A stretch of DNA of 64,000 bases from Symbiodinium microadriaticum (GCA_001939145.1 LSRX01000805.1:60357-124356); one strand, 5' to 3'. Counted from the stretch's first letter, positions 37,701 through 52,700 are shown. Notes: a model not told the origin generated them from the sequence alone. Program-made: numbers and translations.

Positions 37701-40700
37701 GGCCTCCAAGAGCATCCAGCTTTCGTGGCGAACTGTAGAGAATCGGGGTCCACTCCGAGCCTTGCGGCGACTTCTGAGGACCGTTTCATGGTTGTCGGAT
37801 CATTGTGGCTATCCGGTGGGATCCAGCACTGCTTGAAAACTCAAGTGGCACTCTCCGCTCTGCCAATGCCACCTTCGCGACTGTCAAGCTTCCGGCTTCA
37901 TCGCAAGTTGCTGCTTGAGCTCAAGTACCTTTGTGCTCGTGACGATTGGCACCACCAGCACCTGAAAGCTGGAGCAGGCAGAATCGCGCTAGATGCTCTG
38001 GAGTCCGGAAATCGTAGAGAGGCCTCATCTGAGCCGTTGATACGCAGCTCTGTCTGGACCTGCTGCACGATGTAGACAGTAAGGTGACTGCATTTTGTGC
38101 AAAACACCGAGGCTGCCGCGGGTGTCTGACTGGCCGGCTGAATCCCAGGACCCAGAATTTTGAACTGCACCTCAATTGCAGCACACTCTCACCACGTCCT
38201 CAGATAGCGTGCCTTCAGCCCCAGCATGTTGCATCCTGCCCCGAACACATCGCCACAAAGCATTTCGCACATGCATGCTGGCGGGACATTTAGGTTCCAA
38301 TGTCATGCCTTGAACCAGGCCTTCCTTCTACGACTACAAAGACAGACGGTACAACTTAGAAGCAACCTGGGCGGTCTGTTGCTGCTTGGAGCTTGTGGAC
38401 AGGCTTGCACCAAGAACATATCATCATTCCCATGCTGTCGATACGAGGCAAGCACCATATCTCTGTCCAGCGCAAACCAGGCCGGCTGAGCTGCATCACA
38501 AACGCGAAATCTTAAGCTGGCTACTCGTAGGCTTGGCTTAAGTGCATGCGTGCAATTCAATGTGACAGGTTCGCGGCTGCTGAATTACCGGTGTCAACAC
38601 CTGCAGCGACACCCGTTTAGTATTTTGGGGGTGATGCCGCTAGCCGTTCTGCATGTCTTGAGCCGACAGTGCGATCTTAGAGAGGCAACGAAAGTGAATG
38701 CCCTAGATTGTAACATAAGCAGCTGGACAAGGCCGACAAGGTAGTGCCGATGCAGCCTGAGAATGGACCGCAACTCTGCTGATCCATGCAGATCATGAAC
38801 TTCGTAATCGAGAACCTTGTGCGCATTGCGCTAGATGGTGCATATGCAACGTGTCATGTCATCTGTACCTGCAACGAATCCCAGCTGTCTTGGCGGCAAG
38901 CAAAATTGATCCACATGCTGGAGTTCGGCTGTTCGGGCGGATGCTCGTGTCTTGCCTCGCAGCGTCCGAGGAACTTCCCCACACGTGGCTGCGTGACTGC
39001 ACGGTAATGGGATGCAGACGACAAGTGCCCGCAGTGTCTCCAAAGTCTCTTGCCGAGACAGGTTCCGGACCTCAGAGTCTCAAACAGAGCGCAGCAGAGC
39101 GCCGCAGTGGCCACATCAATCTGAGGAAACCGCCACTCTGATGACATCGGAGCTCCGCGGAACGGCCCTTGCCGCCTCAGGGCTTTGAGCACCAGCTCGC
39201 GCGAGAACTTGAACCGACGCACGCACAGTCTAAGATCTGTACCGTCAATGGCAGCCAGTTGCCATCTTTCAGAGCTTGCCGCAATTGCCCAAGAAGCTCA
39301 TCCTTGAAAGACACCGAGATGTGATGTGCGCTGCATCTGCCAGAGTCTGCTTCTCAGGCTCCAGCGACTGAAGGCTTCGCACGAACGTCGCCACGGCTTT
39401 CGTGTCTGAGCTTGTCACGCAAATCCTCAAAAATTCTATTCTTCTTGCAAGAATATGACTGTCCTGGTTCTGCAGATGTACTGCTGATTTTTCTCGCGCA
39501 CACTGGCGATCAGGCGACACGTGAAACGTTAGTGGCGTAAAGCAGAAATTTCAGTCTTGGCTCACAGCAGCATAGTATTCCTTCCAAAAACCCAAAGACA
39601 TCTTGAGCATCCCTATTTCTATCTGAATCTGTTCTATGCAAATGCAAGAAGGGCGAACATGTCCTATGCCCACTGTAAATGGCGTTGCTAGCCTATTGCC
39701 GATCCCAAGCACGCGGCCACACTCAGCTTGCCAGCGGCGGCGCCACCGTGACGGTCACCAACTGACCACGACCACAGGAGGCAATCAATCTCTGAAGGCA
39801 GCTGCAGTGATGCACATGGCAGTCAGCACAGGCTCCTAAAATCGCGTGATGAGCCTCTTGGGGTTGAAGCTGTGGGAAAGGCTGCTCTGCCCACCTTCCG
39901 AAGTTCTTGGGGCACAAATGGAGCAGAAAAATTGGCACCGCACCGCATGCCACTCCCCTCACCTGGCACGAGCTGCGGCCATTCCTTCCATCTTTTTGAT
40001 CCTCAGAGGGTGTACCAAATGCTGAGAGATGCTGAGAGGGTTGGCTGCACAAGTAGCTGCTGAGGGACAGGCGTCGGAATTGCCTTCGTAATCCGGTCTG
40101 CGACTGTTGAATACTTCGCAGCGGTCGTTCGCGCATCCTCCAATCGCTGCAGACTGTGGCAAGTCATGAATGTCCGCGGTCCGCGTGTGGACCTCGGCCC
40201 GCTTGGCCAGAGTCTCGGACTCCCTGGCATAGAGCGCGGCCTCTGCATCCAGGAATGGGTTATGAAATCAGAAGCTGAGAGAAAGACAGAAACCTGCCTC
40301 GGAACTGCTTCCACTCATTCTGTATTGGTCCGCGTAGCCCTGTGGCAAGTTGCATCGCCGGCTAAGCTACGCACAAAGCCACGAGCCGCTGTGCCTGCAG
40401 CTTTCTCATGGCTTGCTCCGTGGCACTGGCCTCGGCTTTCCATGCCGATGCCTCAGAGATGGACAAGGAATGAGGAGGCTTCAAAAGGATATCAAGGGTA
40501 TCGAGAAAAGAATAGGCGGAGCGGGCGCCAGTGAAAGGGGTGTAAGACCTCGGTTCCGTCAAGTTACAACTGAACAAGTGATTCCTGTCCAAATTTTCGA
40601 TATTGGCTCAATCTGATTAAACGGTTAGCAAGACTGTTGAGACATCTGGGCGTGATAAGTGAATTAGTGATCGGCTCTTGTTCGCGATGGCTCATGATAA

Positions 40701-43700
40701 GTTTAACTGATGCGTTTAATTTAGTGTTTTGGGAGCTCGCGTCGCTCAAGCAATTTGCAATGCGATGTTTAAACGAAGCTGTGTGTAAATCACTGACTTA
40801 CTGAATGCAGAACCCCGAATTCATCAATTGAATCCGTTTAGTTTGAGCGGTTAGACATCATACCGCTGCGCAGCTACCTCAACTGAAGTAGATCTTGTGT
40901 AGGTGGCGATGACAAACCAGACTTATGCCAAAGCTCAGCTTGTGCAAACCCGTTCCTTTCCCAGACGGCACCGTTCTTAAAGCTTCGTGGCAGTTACCTA
41001 GGCAGGAACCCACTGAAGACCTGCTTCATGCTTCCATCTGAGAATTCGCCCAAGCTTCGCGTGCCATCACTTGGTCTCGCACAGCTTTGGTGTAGTCCAG
41101 TTGAGATTTCGTGTACGACAGCTCTGCCTCCAACCACTTGACATTGGCCCACATTGCGCGTCCGTGGCCCCATGTTGAGGAAGCAGCAAGACCGTGATGC
41201 AAAATGGGCCTTGACATACGGCGCGACGGCCTCTCCAGCGACCTCAGAAGCTTGTGAGGGTGCCGGATCCTGTCAGGAAAGCAAATACCAGCACGGTCCA
41301 CAAGCCGGCGAAGCGCACGCCAGGAAGTCCTTCAAGAGCCGCTTGAAACGGCCACCGGCTTGAACCTCACAAACATGCCCGCTTGAAACTTGAAATACAG
41401 CAAGTCCTAAGTGCGTGCAATCGCCAGAGGCTGAGAACTGTCTGGGACTTTTGCCCAGTCAAGCACGGGACGCTTGCGGATGGCCTGCAGCGACGGCAAT
41501 GCAGAAACGGCATGTGCTGGGCTCACTGGGCTCGTGGCGGTCATGACTTTCTCATTCACCGTGCCGGCATCTGTTGCGGCATTTTCTGCCCTTCGGGCCC
41601 ACTGTGCCTTAGATCAAAGGCTGGGGTGAGGACAAGAGCGAGTCGGTTTGCTGAGTGCTTGGTACGCGGCAGCCTCTGCTTCGGCATCTTCTGCCTCTCT
41701 CTCGTACTTTTGGGCTTGCAGCTCCAGCCTGCTAGCGTGGAGCGAGTTGAGCGTTGCACATCACATCGCATTGCTGCATCGTCTGCCTTTGCGCTCTGCT
41801 TTTTGGAGCTTGCCCAGCTAGATCTGCGGTGGACAAGGAGCAGGCGGGAACAGCCTCATCGTCCCACCAAGAAGGGGTTGTCGTTTATGCTGGATATCTC
41901 AAAGTCCGAAGGTTTCCCTCCGCCGCAACTTAGGCGACTGCCAGCAGCACCAGCAACCAACCTGACCGCCTTAGTGTAGTCAGAGGTTGGGCCAACAGCT
42001 AAGAAGTTGTCTGTCGAACTCATCGCAGAATCCGTCGCAATCAGCTTTCACTTGCCGCTGAAAGATTTTATCTGAAGGCAGTGCCAAGGCAGACATTTAA
42101 GGCTACTAATTAACATCGAATCTAAGCACACATTTGCCACACATTGAGCATGTTTGGTGCGGGATAATCGGAGTGGAAGCGACGTGCTAAGTCTGAGGCA
42201 GAGTTCTCTTCATTGTGCTCGGCCCACCGGTTGGGCTTCGCTTGAGCCAGTATGAATGCGTGGAAGCGAGAAGATGTCCGAAAGAACTGGCTTGCTACAG
42301 AGGCCCACAGAGCACAAAGCACACATCCTTGAACAAAGGCCACACATTGGAGCAGCGTCCTCCAACTTCCTCATCCACACGTTGAAACCGTCTGGCCAGG
42401 AAGCTTTTGCGGAGCACAGGAGCTGCACTTCGTGTTTCGGCCGTGGGTGCCTGCAGTTTCAACTTCCTCATCTCCGTCACAATCATTGTCCAGAGAAGGA
42501 AGAGTCTCCAGCTGAAAGATCATGTCGCCCTCATGCTGCAACGAGAGACAAGTCTCATGATGATATGCTTGGTCATGCAAACTCTCAGCACCGAGCTTCA
42601 TCCGAGTCCTGCTGAATCCAGGCTTTCTCGTCATCGTTTAAGTTGTGGTCACCAACCTACAGTATGCATTTGCGCTCGACCCAGCTTGCCGAAAATTCGA
42701 CTTGCTGTGCTGCAGTGCTGCTTCAACGAGCCTATAGTGGCTGCGCTTGCCTCATCAATGGGATGAACGAACTTTGCCGCTTCCTCATCGTCATCGTCCT
42801 CCTCCTCTTTGCCATCCTGCCGGATAAGCAACAGCTTGATCTGGAGGGTGCAACTCACTGCACGCAGGTGGCGGCTGAAACGCACGCAAATGTGACAAAT
42901 CAATGGAACTTCACTGTAGACCCTTTTCTACTTCGCAGTCTACAAGTCGTCTTGCCAGCACGTGATGCACCAGGCAGCCTGAGTAGGAATTTCGCAGAGC
43001 ACTGCCCAATGCTAAAACCGGAGAGCTGGGATCGTGGCCAGTGATTGAACAGCAGCTGGACTCAGCCTTTGATGCGACGAGGGGCCTGGCACGTTAGCTA
43101 CACTACACGAATGCAGTGAAGCTCTTTCAGATGATTTGCGTCACTCTGTTTAGCGAGAAATAGCGAGACTCTAGATCTTCCGCAGTGCATCAAGCAGGTT
43201 TTATCAGGGCTATGTGTTGTCGGCGATGAAGACAGCTGGCAGATCCTCTTGAACATCGTTAAAGCCTATGGTCAGCACAAGGCTGACAGGAATGGATTTA
43301 GAAGTGGGGCTGCCTGCAACTGTCGTTTGGACAGTGCCTTGTGACCGCCCAAGCAGCGAAATCAGCTGTGATGCCGCTGTTCTGGCATCTCTGCGCGGAA
43401 GCAGCCCCTCTCGGCCACTTGATGGTATCTTTTTGTCACTTTGGTGAAACACCCTCAAGATTTGAGTCAACCACCGAGACGCTGTCCGCTTCCCTGGAAG
43501 GCTTGGAAATTCGCCTCAGTTGCGTTTGCATGGTCGGTCGTACGACCGGCTTACGAGCCTTCCCTCCCGTCCCCCTCCCTCCCCTTCCATCGTCCCTCCG
43601 GTCACTGTCGGACGAAAGCCCTTGTAACACTGCACCCGAATGCTGCCATGAAGCGGCTGGTCTCGAGTCCCTCGGCATCTCATCATGTGACTCACGCGCC

Positions 43701-46700
43701 TTAGAAAAAAGGCATGAGTTTCGCTCTTCGGGTGACCCGTCCCTGGCCTGCGGGTAGGCTGTGCCGCCACTGCTCCAGTCTCCACCCGACATCGTAACTC
43801 CAGAATCCCGCACCTGCACACATCGAGATCGAATGCTGAACAGTGGGATGAGGCGAAAGAAACATGAAGGATTTGAAGTTAGAGCCGAACCAAACTGTCA
43901 TCTCCTACACATGTGCAAACTGCACACCTGAGTGAGAGCCGATGTGCTCGACGTCACAGCTAAGTCTGAGTTCCTTGCTACGGCAAGATTCGCAAACCGA
44001 ATCATTTCGTGCGTGCTCGAACTTCTAGATTCTGCTTGCTCTAGCTGCCAACCACCGTAAACTCTGTGCACCAGCGTTTTTCGTCCCTGGCCTCTCGGTA
44101 TGCCAGATAGCCGTAGATCGATCCGATGATTTGTGCCAGAAGCGCTCCCACAGTCGACACCAACAGGAGCCACACACGGAATGCATCCTTGATTGGCAAG
44201 CGGCTGAAACACACACCAAAATCTGAAGTGTCATCCACCTCGATTCGCTAAGTGGCATAAAATGATACCGCGTTCAGCATGACCTTAAAATCGCGGATGA
44301 TGAGCCTTGCATGAGCACTGAAAAGGCCAGAAATCGTACTGGAATCACCATCGGATCAGACATGCAAAGCTTTTCCACTGCTGCGACGGGGTGTATCAAG
44401 ATATTTTCATGCAACGGGTACGACAAGGCCCAGAAGCTGTATTTCTGACGAAAGGATGATCTGGAGCAACACCGTGATGATATTGCCTCAGTGCGCAAAC
44501 AACGCCGACGGATCGTGCTGACCCTTCAGCTTTAAGCGATATCGCGCAGTTGAAGTACCACACATGCTTGCCCCTCATGTTTCTTGCTTGTCTCACACTG
44601 TGGCTGTAACCTCAGAATGCTAGAGTTTCCAGATGTGCCAAGCGCAGACCCGGTGATTTTCCTGTAGTCGAAGGCCACCGCTTCGTTGCACGACTCAGGC
44701 CTCTATAGGGCTCTCCGGTATCAAAACCAAAACTCTTACTCCTGGGGTGCGGCCTTGTGTCGGCTGCGGCAGGGGCGCCGACAAGTTGTGTGCTTGTTCC
44801 GGGCATCATCAACAAAAAAGATTAAGAAGCTCCTCCGGACCTCCAGAGACCGGCATGTACGGGCCAAGACCGAGAGAAGTCAGACGTCGGATTTCTCCTC
44901 GACTCTCCGGTCTGATCCATCTCAAGGTGCCACAGCAGGTGGCCCAGCAGTGCCAGAAGTCGCCCGTGGTGCACCGACATGTTCTGAACTGCCTCTTGGC
45001 TTCCGGACAGGCCGGAAATAATGGTGGTTGGCCATGCCAGAGCTTATTGCAGCTTCCGGCAGGAGAACCTCTGTCCAGCTCTTGGTCGTAGTTGCAGCTT
45101 TGCTCGCCAATGAACTATTCCTGTTTTGTGGGCCGACCTTGTTGAGTTGGCTTTTCTGACCTTCCAAGGTTGTGTGACGCCCGAATCAAGCCGTGTAAAC
45201 CGTTCATTCGCAAAGGCAGGAGGAAAACATCCTGGCAAGTCTTGCAAAACCCCCTTCAAAAAACCTACGTAGCAACCTGAAACGTCCCACATGCAACGCC
45301 TCTTCTGACAGGGTGCAAATGATGAAGGGCATGAGGCATGTCATGCCTCCCTGGCATTGCTCTGCGCAAGTCCCACAGCAGCTCCTGACAGAACTCCACA
45401 CATTTCGGTCACTTCAGAATACCGGGAACTTCGCACCGCAGGCATCCCAAATGCAGTTCCTCCGAGTTGGTTGCGCATACTTCAATCGTTGCTCTAACTC
45501 ACACACCCACACACACACACTCACATTTCATACCACCCCTCCTTCTCTCGCTGAAGCTGCGGCTTCGATTTGTTGACGGAGCCGTCTGTCGTGTCAGCTG
45601 CCGATATAGCATCTTTACCCGATACTTCGGGGGAGCTGTTGCTCAGACCCGCTACAAGTGCAAGAAACAGGACTGGTATTGGAATGTTGTGCCCGGTCCT
45701 CGCCAGAAAGTCGAAAATCTTTCCGATGAGTGGGTCATCCTTCAGCATCCAAATACCTGAAGCAAGTTCTGTGTTCGACTGCATCCTTTGACACCTGCAT
45801 GCAAAGCCACCAAAATTCGACTAAATGTCGCAACTCATACATCTAAGATCGCTGGGTTACCGATGAACGTGTTCAGAATGAGATTCAGGGATGACAGCAG
45901 CGCGTCTCCCTGGATTTGGCAGATGGCAGTTGAGAGTCAACACGCATGCAAGTCGCCAGCTGTAACTAAATATGGCTGGGAGAAACCATGGAGAAACCAC
46001 ATCCACGACGCTACCCTACTAAAAGAAGTCATCCGACGCATCCAAGTGGAAAGGACAAGCCGTATCCACGATGTTATGTTACGCGAGCTTCCAATCGCGT
46101 CTGATGAAGGATGCTGCCTCAACCTGACATTGTGGGTCCAAACGAGAAGCGCCGTCACATTGGAAGCACAAGCAAAGATGAACACTCATGGAGACATGCA
46201 TCACAGCCCGTTTCGCTCAGGATCTAAATCCGAGGTCTGTAGCTCAAAGGCGAGTCTGTGCAGAGAGCCCTGATATGGCGACAGCTCATGCTTTCGGGAG
46301 TTGCTGCTTGCACGCATGAGTCAAACTATTGCTCCAGTATGCTGCAGCCATGTCCGATCATTCTTTCAAGGCATCTGCAGTTCGCCAGCATAGTACTTTG
46401 GATGATCACGGCTGCAGAAGGTCTACGGCCAGCCGACTCTGTTTCTGCTGCGTAGCGTCCCCCTGCCATCTGCAGGACAGGCTCTGCCCTCCTCGACGGG
46501 AGCCAAGTCTAAGTAGGCCCAAGCAACACGCTTGACTTGTAGAGTCTAGGTAACGGGTCGCAAGGCTGAGGATTTCATCGCTCAGCTCCAACTAGGGTTG
46601 GCAATTGCCGCCGTGCCAGTTAAGGTCTAGCCGCAAGAAGCTGCGCAATGACGAATCAAAGCCAAGACGCAAGCTGCCCCAACAGCGCTCCCGCAAGAAG

Positions 46701-49700
46701 CTGACCGCAGGTGCACCTGAGTGCACCAGGCACTCCACGAAGAGTAAGCTGGAATCACATGTTGCACATGCCCCAGGTGCAAACCAGATGCACGATCATA
46801 ATCACAATGCAGGCTTTGATGATCTGCGCACAGATCGTGTGGACAAGCTATCGAAGGCAACCGCAGCAGCATGCCTTGAACTTCTGGGCGACGATGGCTG
46901 GTGGCGGACCCATCAAAGGCGTTCCTATACCTCAGAACAGAAAGGGGCGGAACTCGTTCAGCGGTTAAATTCGTTTCTGCGCCTCCTGGAATAGGTATGA
47001 CCATGGCTGCAATGAAGCGGCCGCTGCTAGTTTGCTGATACTTCACAAGGCTTTGCTGACCTCCTCGACTCGAAATGCACAGCTCTGCGAGTGGCTGCTT
47101 TTGAAGATGAACGAAAGGCTCGAGCCGTCAACGGCCTCCGTCGGACAGCGGTGCGTCGTTGTCAACACTTGCAGGTGCAACCAGGGCGACAAATTCACAA
47201 TATTGCCCCTACAAGCGTCGGAGCACAAGGCCAGGTTGGTAAGTGTGGCGATGCACCTTGTTCTCGTGCTGCCGCCATTCGCGGACGGATGCATGCCCAG
47301 CAGTGTTAGGTCCAAGAATCTGCTGCCCGTGGATTGTGATGCTGTGTGATTCTAGACAAATTGCTGATGACTGCAGGTGGCTGATCTCTCTCTTGCCGCA
47401 GAAGTCTGTTCCATCTCAGGCCATATCGCAAGTCGCGGCTGCGAAATCGAGAGGACACCATCGACAAGCACAACTCTCGCCTGCTGAGACAGTATTACGC
47501 TAGTAATACAGAAACTAGCAAAGGCAATTTGTGCAGCTTCCCGGGCCTGTTGCTGGCCCGCCGCACGGAGCTTCTTGGCCCTGGACGTGAGCTCAGATGT
47601 GGCCAAACGTCAAGGATCAAGGAGGCGACATAAGGCGACACCATGCCCGACTCTGCCATGCCGATGTTTTTTTGCAGATGCGGTCCAGTTTGTGTCTTGA
47701 CTCTCGGGCTGACTTCTGTCAGGCAGCCGAGCTTGGAAACCAATGGCTATGCCGGTGATTTCAAGCAACGACGAGTCAGTACCCTGTACAGTGCGCCAAT
47801 GTGCGACACAGGTGGCATCGCGGAGGCATCATGCTCCAAGGCCGACCTCACGACCGAACTGCGTCGTGCTCTCCAATCCATGCGACTGCCTGTCATGCCT
47901 AGCAGTAAGAGGGTAAAGAGAACGAGAGAGGGAGACTCGATTTTTCAGCAGCTCCAGCCTCCTCAAACATTAAAGCTCTGCCCGCAGCCGCACTCTGACT
48001 TCTTGTTGGGGTTATTAAACACGAACCTGAGTGCACCATCTGGTGAGGCCGTCTCCATGACATGCAATCGGGGCAGGCTGCACCCTCCAGGCCATAAGGC
48101 AGTAACTCGTTGCCAACCTCGTTGCTCACGAAGTCCATCTCCGTGCCTATCAGGAACATAACCTGAGACGCAGTTTCCAGGGGGCCCGAAAACAAGCAAA
48201 TTGAGAAACAAAGAGCACACATGTGTCTCGGAGCCCTGGGCACTTGGTCGCACACGGCCTTTGAGTCAACTACGACTTTAATGCCTCCATCAGCTTCCAC
48301 AACCTAGGAAGACTCAGAGTCTGTACTGTCATTTTATCGACCGATTTGAATCGGCATTGCTGGCCTCGTCAAACTTGTTGACCTTGTCGGTGTAATCCTT
48401 GCCGGAGTGAGCGGCGTGAGCGAGACATCAGCTGCGTATGCAGGATCAGCTACCGTTGCCACGGCTGAGACAAGATCCATGGTATACGACATGCCGTTGC
48501 AGCCTCTCTGCCTGCACAAGTGTTGCGGTAGTGCTTCCATGGAATCGTCGCTCAAGCAATGCCTCAGGCCGATTCGCACGCCGATGGCGTTGGGATCGCT
48601 GTGTCTTGCCATGAGCGTGCCAAGACGGCTTGCAGCGCTCTTTGTAACAGACCTTGGCCCACAGCAAGGTGCTGGAACGTGCCCGTAACCCTCGATAACT
48701 TGAGATCGGCGGCATTATCTGCTTGGCAGCGGCTGCTGCCATGACTGGGTCTTCTACTAACTTGAGCAAAAGCTTCTGCGGGTCTCTTCGACATTTCGAC
48801 AACTCAGCCCCGCTGGCCCCCTTTCAGAGCCGTCGGCCTCGGGGCTTCGGCCCCGGAGTCGCCCCGTCCTCGGCTCCGCCTCGCCATGGGCGCACATGCC
48901 TCAGCGGCAGGCGCCTCTTCCCCATCCCATGCACCAGTTGCAGTCCCCGCAGTCCCCGCCCCGGGGCTGCTGCAGAGGTCACTGCTCTTGCGTCGACATG
49001 CGGAAGGCTCGGCTTTGCAAATAAACCACTTCCGTGAAATGTTTGAGCGGTGAGCGGTGGTTGGACATGACACGCCTTGATTTTTCTTCCTTCCCGCACA
49101 GCTGTTACTAGTTAACCAAGCCAAACATCAAGCTGAGTGGAGCTGTATTGCGAAGTTGTTCTTGAGCCTCAGCTCGCTGCATACCACTCTCTCTGAAAAG
49201 CCTCACTTCAAGTCGAAGGCAGGGTAGAAGTTCAGCAGGCTTGCAGCCAAGCTGGGATGGACAACACCTTGTGATTTCGAGGCCTGATGTCCTGCCGGCC
49301 ACATCTCATTGGTCTGATGCTGGCATTACCGGAACAGCTCGTCCTGGGAATCATCCGGGACCTGAGATGCTATGGGAATGCACATGGGCGTCCCAGTTAC
49401 CGTGGGAAGCTATGAGGCAGCTCAGGCCAGTGCTGCTGCATTGTCATCTTCAAAGATGTCGTTGTCCATTCCTGAGGGTTGAAGCAAGGAAGGAAGCTTC
49501 TAAACCTCAGAGACACAGCACACACTTCGCGAAAATGAGTGCAAAGCCCAAGTAGTCCGCTTGCGAATAGACCTTCGCCACGGCATGGCGTCATGCAAAT
49601 CTGGATTTCTCATCTCCCCGTTGAGCTCAGCGCCATGTTGTCTAACAAAACGGGTATCAGATCATTCAGCAGCGACCAAACCTCAGTGAGCTCAGTCTCC

Positions 49701-52700
49701 AGGGAGCCCCAGGTGGGCCAGGCAGGCCGAGATAGGCCGAGGCTCCAGCGCACTGAACAAGCATGGCTGAGTTCGTGCACGGAGTCCAAACCTCCAGCGC
49801 CTCGCGGTGTCACAATATGGGCTTTTCGCATAACTTTTGCGGGCGCTTCTGCGAGCCTCAACCCGCACGACGTACTCAGGATGCTTACATGCCTTCAGCA
49901 TGTACCTCTGTCGGGGATTGTTTTTGCAGTCACGGAACGTGCTGGCTGCATTTCACTCACCCGTAGGCTCCGTGCTGTAGCACCACGTTTGCTAGATGCT
50001 CTGTGATGCAAGACCACTGGTTTTCGATGACACACCTTCAGACAAATGGGGATGTTCACGAACTTTTCGGAGTCTGGTCGGCTGGTCACAGCTGAGGCAC
50101 ACGAAACCTTTGCAAACATCTTTGAGAACATTGGCATCCTGGTCATTCGCGAGCACGCCGAGCACCTGTGCACGAAACAATTCTATGTGAAGCAACTCTG
50201 CAAAAGCCATGAGTGCTGTTCGGAAGCTGTAGGGTTTCCGCATCACAAACTTGGAAAGCGCACCTCGATGTACTGCCCCGCGAAGGGTTGAAGCGCTGGA
50301 AACCTGTCATAACACATCTGTCGCTCTACGCTCTTATCACTGCCGTGTCTCCAGTCCAAGCGAGGTACTTTGGCTCGTGGAAGGCCCAGTTCAAAGCAAA
50401 ATGATTCAAACCTTGGCGAGCCAAGAACTGGTCGCGCGAGTTTCAGTGGTCAAAGCAGGGATCCGGCATTCTATGGCGTTCTGGCGAGCATGGAGCGGTG
50501 CCTGCGGGGAGGCGTACCTGTGGAAGCTGAAGCTGAAGCTGTGCTTCTTGCACCGGCCAGCACTTCGCCAGCTCTCTCAAAGTTAAGATTGTTGAAGCTC
50601 ATGCTGACCCGCACTTGGAAAATGAGCGGTGTGGTTCATGAAGCTGGATTAATGTTCCTTCACAGTTGAGGTGCTACAGTAGGATATGCTTGGCAGCTGC
50701 AACTCAGTTTTGTTGGAACGGCGTGGTCTTGGACTGCCGAGGCAATGCCGACAGGCTCCTTAGGAGCCTTCGGGGAGTTGCAAGCACTCAGGCACCGCCT
50801 GCAGGGGCTTCGAGTGTACGGACGAGCAAATCTGGGTCAAGCTGCAGGATCTCAGGCGTCAGATCCCAGCCTGAGCTGCAACTTCTTCACCAGAGCCAGC
50901 TCTTGTGAAGGTTGCGCCCCTGAGAACACAGAAAATCATCCATGCCTGCCTCCCCCCTTCCTAGTCCCTCCCGGGCAGGTTGCGGAGAACACTCAACGTG
51001 CGCACACGCGTAACGTGGGCGGACATACAGAGCTCGTCGTGCCCAGCCTCTTCGGCCGACCAGTTTTGGGCTTGCCAGCAGGAGGTGACATTGCTGCACT
51101 CGAACCAGAAGTCTGCTTCCTTGGCTATGCACGGTGTGGACATGCCCCCTTCCTTGGCTGTTGTCTCGTGCAGACAAGGCGCACGACCAGGAGGCTTGCA
51201 CTGCCCTCGGGCGCTAGCCCGTCCTCGCCGACAAAAGAGAACCACGAAGGCTTCATGTACACTGCCACTGCCATGATTTAAACATATTCAAAGGCACACA
51301 CTATAAACAAAACAAGTATGCTGTGGAATGTTACTCTGTCTGCCAGCTTTTTGTTTCTTGGGGGAACTGGGAGGGTGCACTGTCGTCTCTGGCTTGTTCG
51401 AGCCGTTCGAGTTCAGCTATGGCCTACTTGTTGAGGATTCCCTCCGACGTCAGGAGTGTTAGCACCTCAAATAGATGATCGAGCTGTAAGCCACTGTAAG
51501 CTCTCGCAGACTTCAAGTCTGGTAGCCGTGAGGCACTGAAGGCAAGGCAAAGTCCAATGTGGTGCTGCTCTTAGGTGCGGGTCCACCAATGTTGAAGTCG
51601 AAGAGCCGCTATCATCAATCTGTCACAATCAGAACCATCCTTGCATCAACTTTCCACTCAGAGGCTTGGGATGCCTTTCTTATCTCCAGCTTCAACTTCT
51701 CGTTGTAGGCTTCCAGGACAGCAATCTGCTTCCTGTGGCCGCAGCTCGCTTCACAGGTCGAGCGATGCCAGGCTGCCAGGCCTTGCTGCTTGATCTTCCT
51801 CGTTTAGTTTGGCCTGGCGACTTGAAGCCTAGACTTTGCGAGGATTCGCATGTCCGTCAGGCTCAGAGCTGGACAACTTTCCGTTCCAACGAGCTCTGCT
51901 CCTCTTTTTTGAAGAGGTCCTGGAACAGCAAAGGCTGCCAGTTTTCGTGACATCCGGGCTGAGCAGCGCAAAAGCGCGCATGTCAGCAGTCAGCACTCCC
52001 GCAGGCGTGCGAGCTCCGCGGTGTTGACTCTTCGCTCGATGCCAGGATTCGCTTCCAAGAGAGCCTGCTCGGCTTTGCCATGCTGTGCGCAGCCCGTGAA
52101 TCGTTGCGCATGTCATGTACTGGTCGCACAAGCGTTAAGTGCACGCTGTGTCTGCTGCGACAAGTCTGCATCGCATCGGTCACTGGCTCACTAGCGGGCG
52201 GGGCAGCCAAGTTCAGCTCTCCGGTGCTCAAAGGCCAGATTCAGAGCGACGCTGCACGCCTGAACAGTGCAACACACTGCACCTCAAGCGAGCGCATGTC
52301 ACGGTGTCCGCACCGAGCTGATGTGGCTACAAGGATCAGCAACAGAAGTATTGTCAGCATCAGCTTCGACTGCCTGCAAGACTTCTGTGTCGCAAGCTGG
52401 ATGCAGGAGTCGTAGCCTGTCCTGATAGCTGTAATGCCAATCGAACTCGAGATGGCCCGGCTTTCACATTGATGTACACCGATGTAAGCACCTCACTGGA
52501 TGAACCTGCTTCTGGCCGTCGTAGTATGCTTTGCCTGGATTCAATGGCCGAAGGCCAGGCTTGAGACTTTAAGCCAAGTTAAGCTGTGCAGCGCAGGGTG
52601 GAGCAGTCGCTGGCCCGGCGCAGTACCAGCGAATCAGGGCCTCATTTCGCACAGGGCCCCCAAGTGTGCAGGTCTAACGAGTGTGCATTGCCAGACCAGC

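Noticed and set aside
50092-50107. A 16-nt GT-AG intron between VCK and AVTSRPDSEKF
   Set aside because: Far too short to splice; reading straight through (VCKGFVCLS) fits the family equally well.
50745-51281. 178-codon plus-strand frame
   Set aside because: No motif, and a minus-strand frame over the same bases has more protein-like composition; not supportable as a gene.
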